A stretch of DNA of 6,087 nt, taken from JBBQNY01 sp038221545. GTDB taxonomy: Bacteria; Pseudomonadota; Gammaproteobacteria; Xanthomonadales; Ahniellaceae. Below are positions 1-5,625 of the stretch, in pieces. The notes under the pieces are model-generated. The model saw only the letters and a program-made list of their open reading frames with translations, was not told where the DNA came from and searched no databases. The stretch lies in assembly GCA_038221545.1 (NCBI GenBank), contig JBBRIE010000186.1, positions 1 to 6,087 of the forward strand, in the 5' to 3' direction. Both the position numbers and the translations under genes were made by a program. Every line of letters starts with the position of its first letter. Position 1 is the first letter of the stretch.

Positions 1-17
1 CACTTCGCGAGCACCTG

Positions 18-133
18 CCCCTCACCCGCCTTATCCGCGCCATTGCTGGCGCTCGCCCTGCGGGCCAGCGTCGCTGTTCGCAGGCGCTTCGCGCCTGCAG
101 TCGGCAATCTCCGCCCCCAAGCGGGGCGAGGGG
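18..133. repeat. Structured intergenic repeat-like element between thrB and the left edge
   Basis: This non-coding block follows the thrB stop codon. Its ends are imperfect inverted repeats: CCCCTCACCC at 18-27 faces GGGGCGAGGGG at 123-133. Inside are two nested stem-loops: GCTGGC (45-50) with GCCAGC (64-69), and a perfect 8-bp stem GCAGGCGC (80-87) with GCGCCTGC (91-98) around a three-base loop. Terminal CCCCTC/GAGGGG ends around internal hairpins are typical of short dispersed intergenic repeats in Xanthomonadaceae; that assignment is from general familiarity and no genome copy count was possible. On the minus strand it would be transcribed within the thr operon mRNA, between thrB and the expected thrC, where it could act as an RNA-stability or partial-termination structure. 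No start codon with a ribosome binding site for thrC is visible in 1-161. It could instead be a locus-specific structured spacer. Confidence 0.5.
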
Positions 134-161
134 AAGCGTTGCAGCAGTCCACGCCGGGCAA

Positions 162-1103
162 CTACCCATCGAGCAGCTCCGCGCGCGGGCCATCGACGGG
201 AGACACGTACGCGCGCGAGTCGAAACCGATGGCGGCGAACGCGGTACGCATCGGCACTGCGGCGGCTTCCGCCTCGGCCCTCGACGCAAACCAGGCGAAC
301 ACGCTCGGCCCGCCACCTGAAATGCTGGCACCGAGCGCACCCATGTCGATCGCCGCAGCTTTCACTTCGCTGAAACCCGGGATGAGGTGCGCGCGCCGCG
401 GCTCGACCAATAGATCCCGCAGCCCCTCCCGGATGAGACCAATGTCCGCACGCCCGAGTCCCGTGAGGAACAATGCGAGATGCGTAGTCTGCGCGACGAC
501 CTGTGCAAGTGGATACGGTTCCGTCAGCACCGCGCGCGCGCGCCGCGTTTCGAGGATCTGGTCGGGATGCACGACCACGCAATGAAGTCCGTCCGGGACC
601 GACAAAGAGACCATCCGCGTCGGCGTCGCGAGCACCACGCCGCCGAGCAGCATCGGCGCGACGTTGTCGCCGTGGCGGCTGCCGCTTGCCACGGACTCGC
701 CGTCGAGCGCGCAGGCATAGAGCTCCTCGCGCGCGAGCGGCGTCTCGAGCAGCGCGTTGGCCGCGACCAGCGCCGCCACCGCCGATGCGGCGGAACCGCC
801 GAGCCCGGAGCCGAGCGCGATGCCCTTCTCCAACTGGAGTTCGAAGCCAGTTCGAAGCCCGAGTCGCGAACGCAACGACATCAATGCACAGCCGGCGGTG
901 TTGCAGGCCGCTTCCATCGGCAACGACGCGACACCAACCACTTCGCCCCGAATGGCCGCAATTCGAACGATAGGTTCATCGATGCGACGCACCCGCGCGA
1001 TGTCGCGCGGGCCGTCGATCGAGTGTCCCAGCAGGTCGAAGCCGACGCCGATGTTGCCGACGCTGGCGGGCGCGAACGCGCGGCTCCATTCGCGTGCGCT
1101 CAC
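162..1103 (-). CDS. thrB: Homoserine kinase
   Basis: This 313-residue cytoplasmic GHMP-family kinase phosphorylates L-homoserine with ATP to O-phospho-L-homoserine, the fourth step from aspartate to threonine. Three family signatures are visible: the N-terminal PASVGNIGVGFD (residues 12-23), the ATP-binding glycine/serine loop GIALGSGLGGSAAS (94-107), and the C-terminal GASISGGGPSVFA (258-270). The length is close to the usual 300-320 residues and the protein looks intact. The loop reads GLGGSAAS where E. coli ThrB has GLGSSAAS; I take this as a lineage variant, not a lesion. The start is GTG at 1103-1101, chosen because the family begins a few residues before PASVGN and because its GTG overlaps the thrA TGA stop (GTGA), which suggests translational coupling. 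A purine-rich GGGGCGGGAAA lies just upstream. The stop is TAG at 164-162. Confidence 0.95.
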   Translation of the reverse strand: MSAREWSRAFAPASVGNIGVGFDLLGHSIDGPRDIARVRRIDEPIVRIAAIRGEVVGVASLPMEAACNTAGCALMSLRSRLGLRTGFELQLEKGIALGSGLGGSAASAVAALVAANALLETPLAREELYACALDGESVASGSRHGDNVAPMLLGGVVLATPTRMVSLSVPDGLHCVVVHPDQILETRRARAVLTEPYPLAQVVAQTTHLALFLTGLGRADIGLIREGLRDLLVEPRRAHLIPGFSEVKAAAIDMGALGASISGGGPSVFAWFASRAEAEAAAVPMRTAFAAIGFDSRAYVSPVDGPRAELLDG

Positions 1104-3739
1104 TTTCCCGCCCCGAGGGATTTGGCGATCGCCAGCACGTCCCCGAACACGCCGGCGGCGGTGACGTCGGGTCCCGCGCCCGGTCCCTGCACCACCAGCG
1201 CGTTCTCCGAGTAGCGCGCGCTGCGGTACTGCACGAGGTTATCGGTCAGGCGCGCGTGCCGGCACGCGTGATCCGCCGGCAGCGCGACGACGCCGACGCT
1301 GGCGCTGCCGTCGGGCCCGAGTCGCGCGATATGCCGAAGCGCAAGGCCACCGGCGGTCGCCGCGTCGAGCCGTGCGCGCATCGGCGCGTCGAGCTCTTCG
1401 AGGCGGTCGAGGAATTCCTGCCGGCCGACGTTGCGCAGAGCGACCGGCACGAGACTCTCCACCTCGACGTTTTCGAGCGAGAGGCGGCGGCCGGCTTCAC
1501 GCGCGAGGATCACCAGCTTGCGCGCGACGTCGAGGCCCGAAAGGTCGTCGCGGGGATCGGGCTCCGTGTAGCCGAGTGCCTGCGCCTCGCGCACCAGTGT
1601 CGAGAACGGCTCGCTGCCATCGAAGCGATTGAACAGCCACGCAAGTGTGCCGGACAGCATGCCATCGATGCCGTGCAGGGTGTCGCCGGTGTCGAGCAGG
1701 TTGCGCAGGGTCAGGATCACCGGCAGCCCCGCGCCGACCGTCGCTTCGTACAGGAAACGCCCGCCATTGCGCTGCGCGTCGCGGATCGCGGCGTAGCGTT
1801 GCCAGTCGCCGCTGCCGGCGTGCTTGTTGGGCGTGACCACGTGGATGCCGGCTCCGAGCCACGCAGCGTAGCGTCCGGCGACGACGTCGCTCGCGCTGCA
1901 GTCGACGATGAGCGCGTGCGGCAGGTGCCCGGCATGCACGTGCGCCGTGAACGCGTCGAGGTCCATCGGCACCGCGTCGTCGCCAGGCAGCGCGTCTGGC
2001 GCAAGCGCGGGATCGAGCCCGGGTTCCGACAGGCACATGCGACGGCTGTCGCCGATGGCACGGATGCGCAGGTCGAGCGCCGAGGCGGTGCGCAGCCCTG
2101 GCAACGTGACCGCGAGTTGCGACAGCAGGGCCCGCCCCACGTTTCCCGGCCCGATGATGCCCACGGACAGCGTCTGCGGCGACAACCAGAACGCGGAATG
2201 CGCGGCGCGCAACGCACGCGTCGCGTCGCGTTCCGCGATCGCGACGGAGATGTTGCGCTCGCTGGCGCCCTGCGCGATCGCGCGCACGTTGACGCGGGCC
2301 TGCGCGAGCCCTCGCAGCAACCGCGCCGCCACGCCCGGCGTGCCGACCATGCCGTCGCCGACGGCGGCGAGCACGCAGATGTCGTGCGTGACCACCACGT
2401 TCTGCGTCTGGCCGTCCGCCATCGCCTCGGCGAAGGCCGCGACGATCGCTGCGCGACCCCGGTCGGCCTCCGCACCGCGCACGATGCAGCAGATCGAATG
2501 CTCCGAGGATCCCTGCGAAATCATCGTCACCGACACCGAGGCGCCATGCAGCGCCGCGAACAGGCGCTCGGCCGTGCCCGGCACGCCGACCATACCGTTG
2601 CCGACGAGTTCGAGTACCGCGAGATTGCGGATGATGCTCAAGCCCTTGACCGGGCTGCCGTGCGTGCTCGCGCTCGTGCTGATCAGCGTGCCGGCCGCGG
2701 CGGGCCGGTGCGTGTTGCGGATGCGCAGCGGAATGCCGCGCGACTGTACCGGTGCCAGGCTCTGCGGATGCAGCACGCTCGCGCCGAAGTAGGCCAGCTC
2801 GCAGGCTTCGGCGTACGACAGCCGTGGCAGGCACACGGCATCCGGTACCAGTCTCGGGTCGGCGGACAGCACGCCGTCGACGTCGGTCCAGATGGTCAGC
2901 TCCGCCGCATCGAACAGCGACGCGAAGATCGCCCCGGAGAAATCGCTGCCGTTGCGGCCGAGCGTGGTGGCGCGGCCCTGCGCGTCGCGCGCGACGTAGC
3001 CGGTGACGACGACGTTGGGATGTGAATGCGCCGCGCGCCACGTGCCGAGCAGCGCGCGCGATTCGTCCCAGTCCACCGCGACGCCAAGCTCGCCCGGATG
3101 CACGACCAGCACTTCGCGCGCGTCGAGGCGCGTCCAGCCCGCCGCTTCGCCGCCGAGCGCAACCTGCAGCAGGCGCGAGGACCAGACTTCGCCAAGTCCG
3201 TGGATTTCATCGCCTGCGGCATCGCGCGGGCGGCTTCGCAGTGCAACGCGGGTCGACGACGGATGCGGTTCGGGTGGGTCCCCCGGTGCGAGGCCATGTG
3301 CCGCTGCGCGCTCTTCTGCCGCTGCACGTGTTGCAACGTACTCAAGCCGTGCGTGGAGCGCGGCGAACTGCGCATCCAGCCAGGCGCCGAGCCCCGACAC
3401 GTCGCGCGCGTCGAGTGCTGCGGCGGCGTCGAGGTGCTGCTGCCGAAGCCGCGTCCACGCGGTCCGCCACTCACCCGCCGTCGTCGCGCTCTCGAACAGC
3501 GCGATCAGCGCGTTGGTGACCCCCTGCATTGCCGACACCACCACGACCAGGCGCTGCGCATCGCCGAAGTCGCGCAAGAGCGCGGCCACGTGGGCGACGC
3601 ACTGCGCATCGGCGACGCTGCTGCCGCCGAACTTGTGCGCGAGGATCGACCGCGTATCGGCGCGCGCAGCGGACGGTTCGCCGCCGCGGGGTGGGGACCG
3701 GGGAGGTGCATCGGGTGTCGCGGGAAGGACCATGGTCAT
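1100..3739 (-). CDS. thrA: Bifunctional aspartokinase I / homoserine dehydrogenase I
   Basis: This 879-residue fused enzyme phosphorylates aspartate (first step to threonine, methionine, lysine) and reduces aspartate semialdehyde to homoserine (third step). Kinase domain, about residues 31-365: KFGGSS (36-41), DEIHGLGE (177-184), GRNGSDFS (261-268), WTDVDGV (284-290). Two ACT-type regulatory repeats follow: NGMVGVPG (381-388) with ISQGSSEHSI (407-416), and GDGMVGTPG (461-469) with IAQGASERNIS (488-498); in this family they mediate threonine feedback. Dehydrogenase domain from about 525: NAD(P) loop GIIGPGNVG (527-535), VTPNK (635-639), EATVGAGLP (665-673), GYTEPDPRDDLSG (723-735) with likely catalytic Lys741, and SENALVVQGPGAGPDVTAAG (844-863). 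The start is ATG 3739, six bases after a GGAG; an ATG six bases further in is also possible, and the reading frame upstream to 3934 is not protein-like. It is longer than E. coli ThrA (820) because of an N-terminal extension of about 30 residues and an insert near 151-177. Confidence 0.96.
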   Translation of the reverse strand: MTMVLPATPDAPPRSPPRGGEPSAARADTRSILAHKFGGSSVADAQCVAHVAALLRDFGDAQRLVVVVSAMQGVTNALIALFESATTAGEWRTAWTRLRQQHLDAAAALDARDVSGLGAWLDAQFAALHARLEYVATRAAAEERAAAHGLAPGDPPEPHPSSTRVALRSRPRDAAGDEIHGLGEVWSSRLLQVALGGEAAGWTRLDAREVLVVHPGELGVAVDWDESRALLGTWRAAHSHPNVVVTGYVARDAQGRATTLGRNGSDFSGAIFASLFDAAELTIWTDVDGVLSADPRLVPDAVCLPRLSYAEACELAYFGASVLHPQSLAPVQSRGIPLRIRNTHRPAAAGTLISTSASTHGSPVKGLSIIRNLAVLELVGNGMVGVPGTAERLFAALHGASVSVTMISQGSSEHSICCIVRGAEADRGRAAIVAAFAEAMADGQTQNVVVTHDICVLAAVGDGMVGTPGVAARLLRGLAQARVNVRAIAQGASERNISVAIAERDATRALRAAHSAFWLSPQTLSVGIIGPGNVGRALLSQLAVTLPGLRTASALDLRIRAIGDSRRMCLSEPGLDPALAPDALPGDDAVPMDLDAFTAHVHAGHLPHALIVDCSASDVVAGRYAAWLGAGIHVVTPNKHAGSGDWQRYAAIRDAQRNGGRFLYEATVGAGLPVILTLRNLLDTGDTLHGIDGMLSGTLAWLFNRFDGSEPFSTLVREAQALGYTEPDPRDDLSGLDVARKLVILAREAGRRLSLENVEVESLVPVALRNVGRQEFLDRLEELDAPMRARLDAATAGGLALRHIARLGPDGSASVGVVALPADHACRHARLTDNLVQYRSARYSENALVVQGPGAGPDVTAAGVFGDVLAIAKSLGAGK
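3211..3291 (-). other. In-frame proline/arginine-rich insert in the ThrA kinase domain
   Basis: ThrA residues about 151-177 form a stretch absent from my recollection of E. coli ThrA. It lies between the helix ending AEERAAAHGL and the conserved DEIHGLGE segment. It reads APGDPPEPHPSSTRV and then ALRSRPRDAAGD, rich in Pro, Arg and Ser. Codon choice shifts toward CCA, GTT, GCA, CGA and GGG, unlike the GCC/GCG/CTG-dominated neighbours. The flanks align with the family and the frame is kept, so the enzyme should still be made, with a surface loop. It may derive from a short repeat inserted in frame or from gradual loop expansion. The edges are approximate. Confidence 0.5.
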
Positions 3740-3740
3740 G

Positions 3741-3762
3741 ACAGGCTCCGAGAGCCCCGTGT
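3741..3762 (-). promoter_or_regulatory. thrA ribosome binding site held in a small hairpin
   Basis: On the minus strand GGCTC (3756-3752) and GAGCC (3748-3744) form a perfect 5-bp stem around a TCG loop. ACA (3762-3760) and TGT (3743-3741) can extend it past a three-base bulge. The best Shine-Dalgarno match for thrA, GGAG at 3749-3746, starts in the loop and runs into the 3' arm, six bases before the ATG at 3739. The site both decides the thrA start and could be masked when the stem forms. Any regulatory role is inference. Confidence 0.5.
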
Positions 3763-3784
3763 CCTTTGCCGAGTGCGCCAGCAG

Positions 3785-3882
3785 CCGCACCCGGGTGGGG
3801 TGCGGGGCGGCGTGTTTCAGATCAGCTGGACACGCGCGTCCGCACCCCGGGGAGGGTCGTCGTCGTGGTCGTACCGGTGCGG
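3785..3882 (-). promoter_or_regulatory. Threonine-operon attenuator (four alternating RNA segments)
   Basis: Four segments alternate in complementarity on the minus strand. Segment 1 is CCGCACC (3882-3876), segment 2 GGGGTGCGG (3848-3840), segment 3 CCGCACCCC (3805-3797), segment 4 GGGTGCGG (3792-3785). Pairings are perfect: 1:2 over 7 bp, 2:3 over 9 bp, 3:4 over 8 bp around a five-base loop. Segment 1 overlaps the first leader Thr codon and segment 2 lies 30 bases downstream inside the leader reading frame. A ribosome stalled on Thr codons for lack of charged tRNA-Thr would cover segment 1, free 2 to pair with 3, and prevent 3:4. This is the classical attenuation layout. The 3:4 hairpin is not followed by a U-tract, so intrinsic termination is uncertain; Rho or an effect on thrA translation are alternatives. 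Confidence 0.8.
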
Positions 3883-3896
3883 AATTGGCTGCGCAT
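3822..3896 (-). CDS. thrL: Threonine-rich thr operon leader peptide
   Basis: This 24-codon reading frame runs from ATG (3896-3894) to TGA (3824-3822), in a different frame from thrA and 82 bases upstream of it. It starts MRSQFR, then has TGTTTTTT at residues 7-14 (codons ACC GGT ACG ACC ACG ACG ACG ACC), then LPGVRTRVSS. Seven threonines in eight residues directly ahead of a threonine biosynthesis operon is the hallmark of an attenuation leader, as with E. coli ThrL. Unlike that peptide it contains no isoleucine, so it would sense threonyl-tRNA only. There is no clear Shine-Dalgarno before the ATG. If the promoter candidate just upstream is right, the transcript would begin only a few bases before the ATG, so initiation may be near-leaderless. 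The peptide itself probably has no function after synthesis. Confidence 0.85.
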   Translation of the reverse strand: MRSQFRTGTTTTTTLPGVRTRVSS

Positions 3897-3904
3897 TCGA
3901 GGCG

Positions 3905-3934
3905 AGCAGACCACGCGGCGCGCGCGAGTGTCAA
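3905..3934 (-). promoter_or_regulatory. Candidate sigma-70 promoter for the thr operon
   Basis: On the minus strand a perfect TTGACA -35 hexamer lies at 3934-3929. With an 18-base spacer the -10 position reads TCTGCT (3910-3905), which matches TATAAT at only three of six positions. Transcription would begin near 3898, just before the leader ATG at 3896. The site falls in the gap between the amidohydrolase stop and the leader peptide, the expected place. A 12-base direct repeat, ACTCGCGCGCGC, flanks the -35 (3954-3943 and 3929-3918) and could be a binding site or simple GC-rich sequence. The -35 is convincing, the -10 is weak. Confidence 0.4.
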
Positions 3935-3957
3935 CCGCGAACGCGCGCGCGAGTCGA

Positions 3958-5262
3958 TCAGGGGGAGGCGCGCGCGTCCTTGACCAGTTCGCCGCCCCTG
4001 ATCACGACCGGGACCGATTCGAGCAGCGTCACGTCTTGCGTCGGATCGCCCGGCACGGCGATGAGGTCGGCGAGCGCACCCGCCTCGATCACGCCGACAT
4101 CGGCGCGCCCAAGCGCGCTGGCCGCATCCACCGTCGCGGAGCGGATCGCCTGCGCCGGCGTCATCCCGTACCGGACCATGACCGCGAACTGTTTCGCGTT
4201 GTCGCCATGCGGATACACGCCCGCATCGGTGCCGTAGACCATCTTCGCGCCGGCCGCGTGCGCCTTGCGGAAATTCTGGCGCTGCGCCTCGGCGATTTCG
4301 CGATCCTTGCGCAGGTTGTCCTCGAGCACGCCGTTCTTCTTGCCTTCCGCCTGCGTGTAGTCGGTGTTGTAGATGTCCATGGACAGCCAGGCGCCGTGCT
4401 GCTTCGCCAGGCGTATGCCTTCATCGTCGATGAGGCTGGCATGCTCGATGGTGTCGACGCCGGCGCGGATCGCGTCGCGGATGCCCGCGGCGCCGTGCGC
4501 GTGCGCGGCCACCTTGAGTCCCAGCAGGTGCGCGTCGTCGACGATAGACTTCATTTCCTCGTACGACAGCTGCTGCTGGCCAGGCTCCGTGTTGCGCGAG
4601 AACACCCCGCCAGTCACGCAGATCTTGATCACCTGCGCGCCGTATTTGCGCAGCGTGCGCACGGAGCGCCGGGCCTGCTCGGGACTGTCGGCGTTGAACT
4701 CGCTCTTCTGCGCCATGGATGGCGGGAAGTAGGTGGAATCGCAGTGCCCGCCGGTGGCGCCGAACGAATAGGCGGCGGTCACCACGCGCGGTCCGCGAAC
4801 CTTGCCCGCATCGATTGCCTGGCGCAGGCCGACATCGTTCCACGCATCGGAGCCGACATTGCGTACGGTCGTGAAGCCGGCCATCAGCGTGCGCTCCGCG
4901 TGCGGCACCATCAGCACAGACCAGAAGCGATCGCCGTATTCGAGCCCCGTATAGCCGCCGTACGACGGATCACTGTCGAGGTGCACGTGCATGTCGATGA
5001 GGCCCGGCAGCAGCGTCATGTCGCCGAGCTCGTGGCGCTTCGTGCCCGCACCCGACGCGACCGCCTTGCCGCCATGCGCGACCTCGACGATGCGCCCGTC
5101 GCGCACCAGCACTTCGGCGTCGTCCAGCATTCGGCCCGTGCGCACGTCGAGCATGCGCGCGGCGGCAAGGACCGCATCGGCCGCGACCGTGGATGCAGGC
5201 AATGCCAGCAGCACCAGCGTCGCGAGCAGCACGGGCAAGAGGGAAGTGCGCAGGCTGTGCAT
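3958..5262 (-). CDS. Secreted metal-dependent amidohydrolase, Xaa-Pro dipeptidase-like
   Basis: This 434-residue protein of the amidohydrolase superfamily (COG1228 type) has relatives that hydrolyse Xaa-Pro or Xaa-Arg/Lys dipeptides and N-acyl amino acids; the substrate here is not settled by sequence. A Sec signal peptide is clear: a short basic start, a hydrophobic core at residues 8-22, and a likely cut after TVAA (25-28). The mature enzyme would be periplasmic or secreted. Metal ligands are all visible: His92 and His94 in DMHVHLD, the probable carboxylated Lys213 in VIKICVTGG, His254/His256 in AHAHG, His274 in IEH, Asp346 in YGTDAG. The C-terminal GALADLIAVPGDP (395-407) is the usual return to the small beta domain. 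The ATG at 5262 is set by AGGAG four to five bases upstream and by the signal peptide; the much longer open frame beyond is not coding. It may add peptide-derived amino acids, but a link to threonine synthesis is not shown. No terminator is seen before the thr promoter. Confidence 0.9.
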   Translation of the reverse strand: MHSLRTSLLPVLLATLVLLALPASTVAADAVLAAARMLDVRTGRMLDDAEVLVRDGRIVEVAHGGKAVASGAGTKRHELGDMTLLPGLIDMHVHLDSDPSYGGYTGLEYGDRFWSVLMVPHAERTLMAGFTTVRNVGSDAWNDVGLRQAIDAGKVRGPRVVTAAYSFGATGGHCDSTYFPPSMAQKSEFNADSPEQARRSVRTLRKYGAQVIKICVTGGVFSRNTEPGQQQLSYEEMKSIVDDAHLLGLKVAAHAHGAAGIRDAIRAGVDTIEHASLIDDEGIRLAKQHGAWLSMDIYNTDYTQAEGKKNGVLEDNLRKDREIAEAQRQNFRKAHAAGAKMVYGTDAGVYPHGDNAKQFAVMVRYGMTPAQAIRSATVDAASALGRADVGVIEAGALADLIAVPGDPTQDVTLLESVPVVIRGGELVKDARASP

Positions 5263-5435
5263 GGGTTCTCCTGATGGGCGGATCGCGCGGAGTGTGCGCG
5301 ACAAGTGCAGCGCGGGGCAAATGCGCATGCCGACCGATGGCTGGATCGCTGACAGTGGCGTTGGGTACGCCATTCCCGACTGCGTCCGCTGGACCCCGCT
5401 CGCCCGCGGCGGCCCTGCGTGGTTCAATGGCGGCA
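5263..5435. other. Divergent intergenic region between the amidohydrolase and the thiC riboswitch
   Basis: No credible gene lies here. It must hold the minus-strand amidohydrolase promoter and the plus-strand thiC promoter. The amidohydrolase Shine-Dalgarno (AGGAG in minus orientation) is at about 5267-5271. An inverted repeat, TGGCGT (5356-5361) with ACGCCA (5367-5372), spaced by five bases, sits mid-region and could be an operator or chance. I could not identify a convincing -35/-10 pair for the amidohydrolase. Confidence 0.4.
5423..5428 (+). promoter_or_regulatory. Possible -10 element for thiC
   Basis: TTCAAT at this position matches TATAAT at four of six bases. It would place the transcription start near 5435, right at the 5' edge of the TPP aptamer, as is common for riboswitch transcripts. 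No -35 resembling TTGACA lies 16-18 bases upstream, so this is weak. Confidence 0.25.
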
Positions 5436-5516
5436 TGAAGCGGGGGTGCCGCAGAGCTTGCGGCTGAGAGAGTCCCCACGAACCTGATCCGGGTGATGCC
5501 GGCGTAGGGAGCTTCG
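5436..5516 (+). promoter_or_regulatory. TPP (THI-box) riboswitch aptamer
   Basis: The conserved thi-box blocks appear in order and spacing: GGGGTGCC (5443-5450), GCTGAGAG (5463-5470), and AACCTGATCCGGGTGATGCC (5481-5500), followed directly by GGCGTAGGGA (5501-5510). The closing P1 helix is a perfect GAAGC (5437-5441) with GCTTC (5511-5515). This RNA binds thiamine pyrophosphate and represses downstream thiamine genes. It lies 110 bases upstream of thiC on the same strand, its usual position. Aptamer identity is essentially certain from these blocks; the mode of control is less clear. Confidence 0.97.
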
Positions 5517-5599
5517 GGTCGTCGCCGCATGCCGGTGTCGCGCGCCGCCGCTTCCTTGTCTGCGAATCCCTTCGCAACAGCCCGCACATCCCTGTGCGG
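5506..5599 (+). promoter_or_regulatory. Expression platform of the TPP riboswitch with twin hairpins
   Basis: Two adjacent hairpins share the loop TCCC: TGCGAA (5561-5566) with TTCGCA (5571-5576), and CCGCACA (5582-5588) with TGTGCGG (5593-5599). The 3' end of the aptamer can instead pair with the first hairpin: AGGGA (5506-5510) with TCCCT (5567-5571), and TTCG (5513-5516) with CGAA (5563-5566), nine pairs around a two-base GC bulge. That would break both P1 and hairpin 1, so it could be a ligand-free anti-aptamer state. Neither hairpin is followed by a U-tract, so intrinsic termination is not supported. The second hairpin ends 26 bases before the thiC ATG. Confidence 0.5.
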
Positions 5600-5625
5600 C
5601 TCATCAAGTAAATCGGACGAACGCC

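Noticed and set aside
1..161. Start of thrC
   Set aside because: No start codon with a ribosome binding site and no ThrC-like N-terminal sequence is visible on the minus strand here; it may lie beyond the edge.
31..585. Open frames of 180-183 codons on both strands at the left edge
   Set aside because: They overlap thrB and the repeat block, with compositionally biased translations and no recognisable motifs.
1094..3025. Long plus-strand open frame of 643 codons opposite thrA
   Set aside because: It is antisense to a clearly conserved gene. Its translation is dominated by Arg/Ala/His/Val without family motifs, as expected from third-position GC bias.
3740..3934. Upstream extension of thrA to an in-frame ATG at 3934
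   Set aside because: The extension crosses the leader peptide and attenuator in another frame, has no family similarity, and the GGAG supports the start at 3739.
3026..5274. Overlapping plus-strand open frames of 403 and 502 codons
   Set aside because: They run antisense to thrA, the leader and the amidohydrolase, with arginine-rich, motif-free translations; shadows of the real genes.
5577..5625. Intrinsic terminator before thiC
   Set aside because: The hairpin CCGCACA/TGTGCGG is followed by CTCATCAAG, not a run of T, so a Rho-independent terminator is not supported.
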